Shown in pieces: positions 53,713-64,000 of a DNA stretch of 64,000 nt (positions are counted from its first letter, which is position 1; each line of letters starts with the position of its first letter). The stretch is taken from the NCBI GenBank assembly GCA_003342895.1, contig PTFA01000196.1, positions 1,408,459 to 1,472,458 of the forward strand, in the 5' to 3' direction. The position numbers were made by a program, and so were the translations under genes. Under the pieces are notes generated by a model that was given only the letters and a program-made list of their open reading frames with translations, searched no databases and was not told where the DNA came from. The stretch is from Casuarius casuarius (taxonomy: Eukaryota; Chordata; Aves; Casuariiformes; Casuariidae).

Positions 53713-56700
53713 CTAAGGAAATAAAAAGAATGTATTAACCAGAAGAAATTGTACTGTTCTAACACAATGAGAGACCAAGATCATTCAAGTTCTCCTAAAC
53801 ATTAACATCCAGTTTAATCCCAACCTCGTTAATAAACTATAATTTAATATGAAATTATTAGATTATGGAGTTATGGGTGCCAGAAACACACTACCTGCAC
53901 CTAGTACAAGGTATGTCAAACACTACGGTCTTCCTAACACACAGTGTACACTTAAAGGAGTCTTCCTCCTTTTTATGAGGGCATAAGAAGCCTTCATAGC
54001 TACATAGTTTTTGTTAAAACAAATAGCCACAACAGAGTAACTTTGTTCTCTGTATCCATAAACACGTACAGCATGCAAGTAATGTTCCTAAATCTGCTTG
54101 CCATCTTCTGTCATATTTGTTAAGATGCTTAACATACCCAGGTTATAAGAAAAACATCTTTCATGGTGCATTTCTGCACAATCCAGGTAAAAAGAGAAAT
54201 AAACAGACAAATGCTTACGGAGGAGTGGGACTGCGAGACCGGGACCGGCGCCGCCTGCCTGGGGAGTAAGATTTCGATCGTGACCTTGACCGTGACCGTG
54301 AGCGGCTATGAGAAGAGCGGGACCTGCTCCGGCTTCTGGAGAGGGAGAGCACATGAGATCAGATGCGCAAATTACAGAGCAAATCTAGGGTTCCTCATTC
54401 AGCCCTGATGGGTTGTTTCATCCCCAAGATTCAGCCCACTGCACTGTACCTGGACTGAGACCGTGAATAGGATCGGGACCGAGAGCAAGAGCGAGATCGT
54501 GACCTTGAATAGGAGCCAGATGATTTTGAAGATCGCGAATTGGACCGGGAGGATGAGCGACCTCGGCTTTTCGAGCGACTGCGAGACCGAGAAGGCCCAC
54601 TGCATAGATAGAAGAAACAAAACTCCAGTGAAACTCCTAGGAGATGCATAAGAAATGCAAATAGCTTTTCATCAAATTCAGATTACACACAGGCACTGTA
54701 TTTCTGCAGACAATCTAGTGAAAACCTGACAGCATGGCAATAACTATTTCCTACAAGCAGAAAAAAATTTGAGCAAGTTAAAACTCAGTGATTCCATCAG
54801 CACACCGCTGAACAGATATTCCCCAAGTATTTAGTCTAACGTATTACGAGCACCTTCCAAGCGAACAGCACGCATCAGAGGGTAGCGGACAGGATCGCTC
54901 ACCTGTTTCTCTTCTCCTGACCTTTCCTCCGCCTCGCTCTCATTTTAGCTCTGAAGAATTCGTACAGTCCATTCTGCTCCCAGCCTTCACTGCAATAAAT
55001 CAACCACACAGAACCAACATCTGTGAAAATTCTACTTTGGTCAATGGAGAAGTTCAGGATTTCCACTAGATTTTATAGGGAACAGAGGGCCTCGGCCAAA
55101 AGGTCTCACACATCTCGGTGTAAGATCAAACAGCGTGTGGAGATTAAAATAAAACAAGAGCACTCATTTTCAGCATTAGTAGAACCAAGACACAGGCGAA
55201 GGAAGAGAGAGGCACTTCTTTGTTTGAGACAGCTTCTTAGGGCATTTTCCTTACCATATTGTTAGCTATACCTACTCTTACCTGTTTCTAGGCCTGTCAT
55301 GAGATGGTGGACTATAAAATGCCTCAACCGCAGCCAGTAGTCTCTCACTGGGGGGCATTGGGGGTGGAAGACGTATATCTTTAGGATCTAAAGGTTTATA
55401 CTCATGATCTTCAAGCTGCCGGAAACAAAACAAATTACATTCGTGTCATGTGTCATGGGGTGGCTACCTGAAGAGATAAATATAGATTTAACTGTGTAGG
55501 GACCTCACAATTCATTATTGGATAAAAACATGGTCCAGAAATAAGGATTCTGCAGATGACCCAGTGCTTTCTTGTGCTGTCGCTACCATTTTGATTTCTA
55601 CGAGATAAGCCAGCACTACACCTGCTGGAGCATTAAATGGATCGCCAGGCAGACAAAATGCAGCTCTCATCTACCCACCTTTGTGATAACAGTGTCTGAA
55701 TGGAAACCTGGCAAAAGCTGGTGTACTAATACAAAGCCAGAGATGGAAGAGACCTATCTGTTCATCTCAAACACAGAATGCAGAAACGTACATATCCCCA
55801 AAGAAGCTGGCATCCCCAAAGAGGCTGAACGTTTCCTGTTCCCTGTTCTTCTTTGTTTGCATGTATCACATTAGTGTTAAAAAAATCTTTGTAGGAAGAA
55901 TTCTGAATACCAAACTAGTGCACAGTGGCCACACCAGGTCCCTCTGCCCATCTGGAAATCACTGGGCACTAATAATTTCTAAAACATAGGTAATATTTCC
56001 AAGAGCACATTAGTCATTCATGTATATGAACTAAATTGAATTTCAATGGGATGCAACACTTGAAAATGCTACCATTTTCACTAGCTGTATCCCCCAACCC
56101 CTGACAATGTAAACCCTACAACAACTTTGCCTGATAGCTGCTGCATGGAAAGATTTGAAATCATAAATGCCCATGTTAAACTGTTCCTAAAACTGACCAT
56201 GAGATTTCAATCTTTTAATCCTACTAGTCAGGGCCCATTTCAAGCACTTACTTTTACAAGCGGAGCCATAAGTCCAGCAGGAAGGTCAAAGTAGGGAACA
56301 TTTGGCACCAGACTGGGATCATCATGGTTCATGTGAGGGGGGCCTTGTCGCCGCATGTGAGGAGGCTGCCCGTTAAATCCATGTGGTGGAGGCCCGAAGT
56401 CAGGGTGCTGTGGCCCTCCCCAGGGAGGATGCTCGCTGATTCCAGGATGAGGCAATCTGTGACCAGGGTGATGATGAGGAGGACCAATTTCTGCACAGAG
56501 CAGGAGGGTTAAGGGGTTTTATTTTAGCTTTAGAGAAAGGAAGGCAATCAGAGAGAGGTACTTTAAACAGTGCATTTATCCTAAAATAAAAATATAATCA
56601 TGGTACCTAGAGCCTTGAAGAAAAGGAACAAAACAGAAGAACCAGAGCTGGTTACTGGTCCAAGTTCACAAAAATCTTGCAGCGTACCCCTCTCTCCGGC

Positions 56701-59700
56701 TATAGCAACTACTCTCAAAACAACAGGAAACTTTAACCTAAGCCACTGTTTGTTTTGGAACATACTGTGGTCAAAAAGTGCTACAACAAAAATATTCTCA
56801 AGAACAAAAGGTTTTAGATGCAGCAGGGCAGCTACCAGCACGCTCCATTTCTGAAGCCTGAACATACAATCATGGCTTAGCACAGCCTAAGAGATCTGTA
56901 ATTAGTTCCATCTCTACACCAAGCCAGTACACACAAACAAACAAACATGGCAGGAATTAACTCACATGAACAGGTGACAAGCAAATACTTTGTTTAAAGG
57001 GGCATTTTGAGAAGAAGGAGAGATAATATCCTGCTAAAACAGAGAAGTGAATGACATCTGCCCAGTCACCAATGGACAAACCATTTGCCACAAATGCCAG
57101 TACACCCTGCTGAGCTCATTGCACGACACAGAGAAAAATGGTAGCCTGGAAATCAACATCCTCCTCTAGAGGACTGGGGGGTTTTCAGGAGAAGCCTTTA
57201 CAGCCCCTGCCCCATCTTCAGCCAGTGCCATTTGAATTATCTTCAGCAGAATTTCAGTATAGTCTGTGCTGTCATTGCTTTGCTGCTTTGCTAATTTTAG
57301 CCACCCTTTTTAGCAGATCCCCTCCAACAACTTTACTTGAAGCAACAAATGATCTAGGTCAGCACTACAATCCAAAACACAGCACCTTTTCTGAGCTTAG
57401 ACCTTAAATCCCCCAGGACAAGACCTGTTCTCCCTACTCACTAACTACTCGCTAACATAGCTCTGTCAAAAGAACATTACAGTTTGTTTTTCTTAAAAAA
57501 AAAAAAAGTTACAGAAGTTAATCACAATCCTAAATACATAAGCTCTAAGTCATTGTTTTTCAGCCTTTTTTGGACTTGTAGAACTGAGAATCTTTTAAGC
57601 TTAAAATAGCAACTCCTACATTGCCATTTTAAGCTTAAAAATGGCTACATAATTGCTTTTTAAGCAACTTGTCATAGGGAACCACAAGGACCTTTAGACT
57701 TTATGTTGACAACAATCATTCTAGATTAATCATAACTTCTGAATGTGAAATAGAAACTAAATCAGAGCAGAACTGTATCAGACTTCCGAGGAATCCTGCA
57801 GCCAAATCCTAGCCACAAAGGCCAGGCAAGCAGTCCACTGACTACAGCGTCAGGCCTCCCCATGTTCCACCAAACAAGAAGGGAGGGAGGGAGGGAGAAC
57901 TGGAGATAAGAATCATTTCTCCTGACCCTACTGAGCCACACTTGTGCTACCAGACATTAGCGCAGGTTTAGAGGCTCTTACAGTAAAAACATAGGGAAAT
58001 CAATGTCTCCACATGGATGAATGCATGCTCAAGAGCAAGCGCCTCCAGCCTGTCTTCTCCTAACTTCCTCTAGGTATGAAAGATCTAGCTGAAGCGCCCT
58101 CATGGCGTAATGTGCAAGAAATCAGATCTGCAGGCAGGCACTGCTTCTCACCTCCGGGCTTAAGATTTTTAAAATTAAGCAAATACTCGCAAAAGGAGCA
58201 TCTAGGGAGACGTGTTAGCATCCAGATACCGCAAACAGAGGGGAACCGTTTCAGACATATGCTGACTTGAGTTTGGATTACAGTTTCTGATTATCCACAC
58301 CCCATCAGGGAAGGCAGGCTCAAAAAGCAAGGAAGCATCAAATTCTGCATGCTTCTCACTGAGTTATGTAGCAGCAGCTTTCCAAACCCCCGAACTCATC
58401 ATTGCTCAGGAAAACCATACCAGGCCTCCAAGAATAAGCTGTCTCCCCAAAGCACTAAATAATTTTGCAACAGCAATCAGCATTGCAACGTAAGAAAACC
58501 TGCCCTGGTACACACTTTACCTTGAGGAAAATCCCCCTGGGGGTAATCAAAACGATGAGGATAAGGAGGCCTTTCAAAGGGATGGCGAGGTGGAAAATCA
58601 TCCTGCATGAAGCGAGGTGGGAAGCGGTTGAAATTATGTGGATGCGGGGGCTGGTTGAATTGGGGATGTTGCTGATGTGGAGGAAATGGGCCTCTGAAGT
58701 GAGGTGGCCGCTGCATTCGAAATGGAGGTTCCCTTTGACCCCCACCCCATGGAGGCTGTTCGTGCTGGTTGTTCCACGGTGCTTCAAACTGGTTGTTCCA
58801 AGAAGGATCCGGCTGGTTGTTCCAAGGCGTCTCTCGCTGGTTGTTCCAACCTTGATCTCTCTGTTCGTTCCACATTCCTTCATGGTTGTTATTCCATGGA
58901 GGACAATGAGGGGGTCCCTGGTGGTGAGGGTAAGGAGCCTGGTCATAAGGCTATAAAAGTAAAGAACGTAATAAAAACAGTCTAGCCTTTAAACCAAATA
59001 TTGCCTGAAACTATAGACAACATGCAGAGGGGAGAAGGATTCTCCAAACACAAGGTCTGAACAACTGCAACTTCAGAGAAAGAATAGGAAAAGATCAAAC
59101 TGCCACTGAACCGAACGGTGCTGTGCTCTAGAGTGTGCTTCTTGTTGTTCTGCTTGTTCACAGAGAAACTGTGGTAGGTGACAAATTGTGAAACACAATT
59201 TATACCTTGCCTTCAGCTGCATTCAGAATGAGAAAACTTTGGATGTGAATCTGGAGTTCTAACACTTACAGCTTTTACCACCCTTCCACAACCAAGGTCA
59301 TCTTTCTGAACAGATGAACTTCCACCTCCCTCTATACCTTGTTTCAGAACCATGTTTAATACCTGTTGTTGACCCCAGGGTGCAACAGGATGAGGCTGGT
59401 CAAACCAAGGTGGTTTATTTGGAGGAATCTGATCGTGAGATCCAGGGCCGCGCGGTCCACCAGAGGCAGGATCTTGCACTCCAGACCCTGTAGTGTCATA
59501 CTCTGTAGAACCAGCTAGAGGCAGCTGCGATTTACCATCATCTGAAAGAGAGGAGAAAATTATAAGCATCCAGGTTGCAAGCGGTTACTAAAACACCAGC
59601 ACACCTACAGCAGATCTACAGCTTACTCCATCTGAATTTTCCTGCATATGGTCGATATTTGGCAGAAATCTGCTACTGGGAGAGAGGATTTTTGGTCTCA

Positions 59701-62700
59701 GTTTAAAATGTGCATCTTTGGTTCAAGAATCAGACTGTACCAACTGCAAGTCTCCAGGCAGCTTTAGACTTTCGCCTGAAACAAACCAGCATAGCACAGT
59801 AGCTCGCTACTAAAAAAAGCAGTAAATATCTCACAACGTTACCACCCACTGACTTCTGCACAGGTCCCCAGAACAGGTTAGTACCTGCTTGCGTAACTGG
59901 AACAGATGGCGGAGCGGTGGTTGGTGCTGATGTGGGGGCCTGAGGTGGGGGTGTTGACTTCACCTCGTTCTCTAGTGGTGGTATTTGTATTTGTTGCTGC
60001 TGCTGCTGCTGTGTTAAACTGTTTACGAATTCTTCATGTTGAGTTTTCAAGTTCTGTATCTGCTGCTGAAAGGCTACCTGTACAGGCTGCACTACCGTTG
60101 CATATTCAGTGATCAAATTTGCCTGAGAAAATTAGATAAATTAAGAACATTTTCAGAAAGTTAATGCAGTAGCTGAAGCAGCTGTCCTAGCTGCTCACTC
60201 AAAATCTCCTATATCATTCTCCACCCCCTCCCAAGAAATACATGAAAACGCAGCATAGTCTGTTGGCAGAAGAACCTACTCACACAATGAATCTATTTGA
60301 AAATTTTCAAAATGTTCTCTGCAGGTTAAAATCTGCTGTCTGTATTAAGAGTTAGCTTTCCAGAACAGCTAAAATCAGCAGCATTCATTATTAATGCTAA
60401 AAATGAATAGCTCCTGCTGCCACAACAATTTGTATGCTTAGTACATACTATTTTAAGTTATGGTTTTCTTTAGTTTCTCTTTTACCAACCATTCATTGCC
60501 ATAAAAAGGAAAACAAGCTGTAAAATACGGATTTGCATTTGAACTACCACAATGCAGTCACTGGGAACCTTCTGGGATTGTATCAGCAGCCAGATTACTG
60601 AACATTTGAAACAACAAGGTTATGTTTTACACTATTTTTGTAAACCTTTGTAGAGGACTTCAACAAGGAAAAAATAACATTTACACTTCAGGAAAAGAAA
60701 CATTCCTAAATTTGTTCTCAAATATTTATATAAATAAGGAAAGTGTTACTTTTCTTTTGTGGCTAACCTGGTACTGGCCAAGTCCAAGAGCTGGGCTCTG
60801 TAACTGCTGAATAATTGATTCATCAAAGTACCCATTTTTCTCCCACAGTTGGAGAAGCTGCATAAATGCAAGAGCAAAAGGTTGTTAGAAACGATGAACA
60901 ATAAAAGAAAAATCAAGGCACAGCATTTTTATGCCTCTAGCTTTGTTAAAAGGCCTAGGATTTAGTCACTTGTCTTTGGAACCACCGAAGACTCAGAAGT
61001 ATTCATCATCATGATAACGTCTAAATAAAGCCCAGGTACTTCTTTTTGGTTTAAAGTTCTAGTTCAAACATGAATTAAAGTACATCCTGTGACAGGAAAA
61101 AGACCATACTAGAAAAATCTCAGCAGTCCTCTTCTGTCCTTTTATTTGTGAATTTGCCTAACACTAACCTAAGCAAGCAAGCAAAACATACAGTTAAACC
61201 AAAACCAGCTACTCACTCTGGCAATTTTCTGTTGCTTATCCTCCTCCACTGCTAGAAAACTGGTGCAATATATAGGCACAACCACCTTCTGTAAAGCAGC
61301 CAGAAGATCTCGTGCTTGCTTCCGCTGGCTTCAAATAAAAGGAAGGAGAAGAGTTATTGCCTTTTACTAGAACACTAAGAGCACTGTAATATTCAATTCC
61401 TCCTAACCTGTACTGTACTAAAAGTAGGGGATTCACATAAATACAGAGAGAGTTCTTTACATTTTTACTGTACAGCCTCATCTGGAATAAACATACACAA
61501 AGTAGATAAAAGCTGAATATAATTATTAAAGCACTGGATCTTTGTTTGCACCAGTTACACACATCTTAAGGCAGCTGCTAAAATAATGAATATGTATACT
61601 TTAAAAAATAAAAGGTGACTAATCAAACTAAGAATGTCTCTAGCAGAGAGACTTCACCAAATTAATCAAAATAGAAAACTGGAAAACAGAATTTAATTCT
61701 TACCAGTGATGCAATACATCATTGATTAAGTAGATTAAATGCAACCGAAGCTCAAAGTGAGCTCCTTCTGCTGTTATACGATTTCGCAGATGCCCAGCCA
61801 TCAGCTCACAGTGTGCAGGAGACTTCGCGTTACTAAACATCCAGTTTTTGCCAGCCTTAGAAAAAGAATTTTAAAATATTTCAAGTTAGTCTGATGTGTT
61901 CACATTCTATGGACTTCTTAATACCGAAATAACTGCAAGAAGGAAAATTTTCCGTAACAGCTGCAATCTCATGTACCATAAATGAAACAATAAAGTTGCT
62001 ATTTTTAACCATACAGTTTCAAAATTCAAGTTGTACTTAATCTAGAACACCACTGAATAACAGTTCGGATTTAGATCACTTAACTCACTCACTCTATGAT
62101 CAGGCTTAACTTTTCTTGCCTGTTTTGGGGGTAATTTCTGTTCTATTTCTTTATAATCAGTAGTTGCTTTAAACTACTTTATCCTAAACCCCAACAGAGC
62201 ATTAAAATTGGTACCCCAAAACATTCCAATTTAGGGACTGATCTCTTCTTTTTCCTTAGCGTAAGATGACCCCCTCCGTTCCCTCAATTTCCTGGGAAGA
62301 ACGTCTTCTCCAATTTATGACCTGACTTCATGCTCTGAGCAGCTGAACACAAGCAAAGTAATCAATGCATGGAGTCACCAACAGCTATCAGAAGAAAAAG
62401 CAATTGCGACTGGAATGAAAGCCTTCCAATTGCCTTTTGTACAGGTAAGGCCCTATGCATCCTTCCTGGTGTTGCATTCATAGTTTCACAGTAGCATATC
62501 ACTTGCAAAGACAGGAACAGAACTGATATGCAAGATATGCAAAGAGTTTACTTACTGAGATTGCATCTTTTGTACACGTGTCAATTATCGGCTGCAACAA
62601 GTTGTCAAATTCATTCATATCTAACTGGGTTTCCTCTAAAACTTTCTGCATTTGTTGCTCAATTGCAAGGGCTACTGCTGATGTAACTTGTTCCTGAAAG

Positions 62701-63603
62701 AAAGGGAATTACATCACATCCAATATTCTTTTAAATAACCAACCTGATATATCCCTGTCTTCTTAACCATAAGCAGTTATCTCGAAGACCAAAACCTTTG
62801 ACATGCAATGTGACCATGTATAAATATGTTTCAATTGGTTATTTTGAGAAGAGAAGACTCTTCTCACTCTTCAGGAGAAATACTGTTCATTTCCACCTCC
62901 TAAATCTCTCCATCATGACACAACCGATAACCGCAGCCAGCTGCTAAATGCAAAGCACAATCCACATGAACTCCCTTTCTCCAGGAACTCTTCAATTTGG
63001 TACCTCTAGAAGCAAAACGCAGTCTGTAAAACAACTAATTCAAGTACACAGTGCCATCCCACCCCCAATCAGAGCACGCCTTAGAGTGTTACAAGCTGGA
63101 AAGTCTTGCAATTCTAGCAAGCTGCAGCATCAAATAAAGATTAGAGCAGTCACAATTTATTCCACTCTGTGCAAGCCGAGGGTTTTCATTGCAATTAATA
63201 AAATGCTTTATCCAGGATCAAATTTATAAATGCATCAGATACATCTCTCCTAAGGAGATTACAGCAATTACCACAGAACAAGAATAAGCAAAGCAATACT
63301 CCCTCTTTCTTCTCACCAACATACAGTGCCACCACCACTAGTCAGAAAGAAACCTTCCTGCCCTGCTTTGCAGCCACCGCTCACCTACAATAAACCAGGT
63401 GACTGTTTATGCAGAACCGACCTGTCTCATGGCCAGGAGATGCTGCTCCTGCTGCTGGAGGTTCCACTGGCTCTGTTGGATAAGTTCCTCCACTGAGGGA
63501 GTTCCCTGAGGGGCTGGGATAGGCGCAGCCGGCGGGAGAGACGGTTGTGGCAGTGGCTGGATCTGCGCAGTAGCCTCGATATCTTGACTTTGCTTGCACA
63601 ACA
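52847..63603 (-). CDS. CHERP: CHERP, nuclear SR/G-patch/CID protein; 5' exon(s) beyond the window
   Basis: Calcium homeostasis endoplasmic reticulum protein: an SR-related nuclear protein that associates with U2 snRNP factors and affects alternative splicing, also linked to ryanodine/IP3-receptor calcium release. Exons: 63603-63422, 62693-62556, 61855-61704, 61328-61217, 60857-60768, 60122-59885, 59541-59363, 58950-58521, 56490-56252, 55415-55282, 54989-54903, 54599-54450, 54335-54219, 53712-53618, 53040-52847. GT-AG and phases agree throughout: 844 residues visible of about 912 expected (human 916 from memory). The missing start, with the SURP domain, lies past 64000. Order seen: Pro/Gln segment, CID, polyQ, Trp/Asn/Pro/His-rich region, RS domain, G-patch-like end ARDECK. 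The tail of the gene faces C19orf44. Confidence 0.95.
54219..54989 (-). CDS. CHERP: CHERP basic/RS domain exons
   Basis: Exons 54989-54903 (LYEFFRAKMRARRRKGQEKR), 54599-54450 and 54335-54219. The last two encode an Arg/Ser array (SRSRSRSKSRGRSSSRSNSR to SRSKSYSPGRRRRSRSRSP), ending SPTPP. Alternating RS dipeptides are typical of SR-related splicing proteins. The serine codons TCT, TCC, TCG and AGC are mixed, so the array is not a simple DNA repeat. Confidence 0.92.
55738..55775 (-). repeat. Short CR1-like fragment
   Basis: AGAGATGGAAGAGACCTATC followed by TGTTCATCTC resembles the antisense CR1 phrase TTGGAAGGGACCTATTAGGTCATCTAG. In the CHERP intron 55416-56251. Confidence 0.4.
56252..60122 (-). 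CDS. CHERP: CHERP polyQ and Pro/His/Trp-rich low-complexity region
   Basis: Exons 60122-59885, 59541-59363, 58950-58521 and 56490-56252. A run of seven Gln (CAG/CAA, antisense of CTG repeats at about 59994-60012) is followed by a Pro/Thr/Ala stretch, then IPPNKPPWFDQPHPVAPWG. Next come repeated W-N-N-Q units (GWNNQRETPWNNQPDPSWNN) and Pro/His/Phe-rich PPHFRGPFPPHQQHPQFNQP. The end, DDPSLVPNVPYFDLPAGLMA, is unusually conserved. The region is probably disordered. Confidence 0.92.
56491..58520 (-). other. CHERP largest intron in view, 2 kb
   Basis: Intronic. It holds the TTTTAAGCTTAAAA repeats, a short GGGA-type tandem repeat near 57880-57897 and an A run near 57495. No further exon recognised. 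Confidence 0.6.
57593..57668. repeat. Degenerate tandem repeat with palindromic TTTTAAGCTTAAAA core
   Basis: TTTTAAGCTTAAAA appears twice about 33 bases apart, and TTTTAAGCAAC forms a third partial copy. The second copy extends to a near-perfect palindrome (GCCATTTTAAGCTTAAAAATGGC bases at 57623-57645, 23 bp with one extra A). In the CHERP intron 56491-58520. Confidence 0.7.
60768..62693 (-). CDS. CHERP: CHERP CID domain exons
   Basis: Exons 62693-62556, 61855-61704, 61328-61217 and 60857-60768. They encode LDMNEFDNLLQPIIDTCTKD, AGKNWMFSNAKSPAHCELMA, LRLHLIYLINDVLHHC, QKVVVPIYCTSFLAVEEDKQ and LLQLWEKNGYFDESIIQQL. This is the helical RNA-polymerase-II-CTD-interacting fold shared with SCAF and RPRD proteins. 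Confidence 0.92.
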
Positions 63604-63759
63604 CTGCCAGAGAAAGTCAACTTTCAAAGTAAGCATCAAAGAGAAGTCTGCTACCGCCAGCCAACAGGTGAACACAGTGCTGGTTCCAAAACAGACCCAC
63701 AATTTCTGCTTAAGTGTTTAACAGACAAGTGAAAAGGAGCTGAGGGTGGATGGTGTGGT

Positions 63760-64000
63760 GGGAAGATGGACAGTCAGCGGCTCCTTGCACACGTTAGGGA
63801 GGAACAGCCCCAGCTCAAGGCCTGCTCCGGGGAGGGGTTGCGGTGGCGGGCCGCCCTGCTCCAGAGGGCGCGAGGGCTTTCCTCCCCAGACCCACGGACG
63901 GGGGTGCGAAGGGCCGCAGACGGGGCCCAGCCACGCACCTGGAGGCGAGAGGGCAGCAGGAGGCTGCGAGCCAGCCCGGGGGCTGCGAGCGGGGCCGGGG
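63760..64000. other. GC-rich right edge upstream of CHERP exon 3
   Basis: A shift to GC- and CpG-rich sequence at the window end, within the CHERP intron leading to its 5' exons. It may be the start of the CHERP promoter island or an isolated GC-rich intron segment. No CHERP exon with ELRNVIDKLA-type sequence is visible. Confidence 0.45.

Noticed and set aside
58465..58956. 163-codon plus-strand open frame
   Set aside because: Exactly antisense to the CHERP exon 58950-58521, whose biased Pro/His/Trp codons leave the other frames open.
63766..64000. Plus-strand frame from ATG 63766, open to the window end
   Set aside because: 78 codons in GC-rich sequence, no recognisable similarity, and no plus-strand gene is expected at this point in the syntenic order.

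Overview
This is vertebrate nuclear DNA, most likely from a bird or another sauropsid. The coding sequence is split into short exons with GT-AG introns. The repeats are old, decayed CR1-like and MIR-like relics at low density. The promoters are very GC-rich, and one is interrupted by an assembly gap (N at 40128-40510). The gene order EPS15L1(-), CALR3(-), C19orf44(+), CHERP(-) is the order I know from human 19p13.11, so this is a conserved synteny block. Gene names come from recognising the translated exons and this synteny; no search was run.

Layout. Positions 1-4440 are AT-rich and show no exon. EPS15L1 (-) runs from its stop at 4617 to its second coding exon at 35661: 22 exons were joined with every phase agreeing, giving 855 residues. 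The first coding exon, by homology about 11 residues, is probably inside the gap in the 39.66-40.72 kb GC-rich promoter island. CALR3 (-) occupies 41935-45156 in nine exons (421 residues). C19orf44 (+) occupies 45570-50405 in eight exons (646 residues). The CALR3 and C19orf44 start codons are 413 bp apart in one GC-rich bidirectional promoter with four CCAAT boxes, an E-box and a ZNF143/THAP11-type element. CHERP (-) fills 52847-63603 with 15 exons (844 residues); its first exon(s), with the SURP region, lie beyond the right edge. C19orf44 and CHERP converge, and their candidate poly(A) signals interleave near 50.92-50.97 kb.

Roles. EPS15L1 is a clathrin-endocytosis scaffold, CALR3 an ER lectin chaperone, and CHERP a nuclear SR/G-patch/CID protein linked to splicing and calcium homeostasis. 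C19orf44 is uncharacterised. They are neighbours by ancestry, not a pathway or operon.

Points of most interest. In both EPS15L1 and CHERP the stop codon is reached by reading through a consensus GTAAGT splice donor, which predicts alternative C-termini. CALR3 has a complete P-domain, a basic C-domain and an atypical KEDL tail. EPS15L1 intron 1 holds a decayed LINE reverse transcriptase on the opposite strand. I saw no sign of a wholly new biological system.
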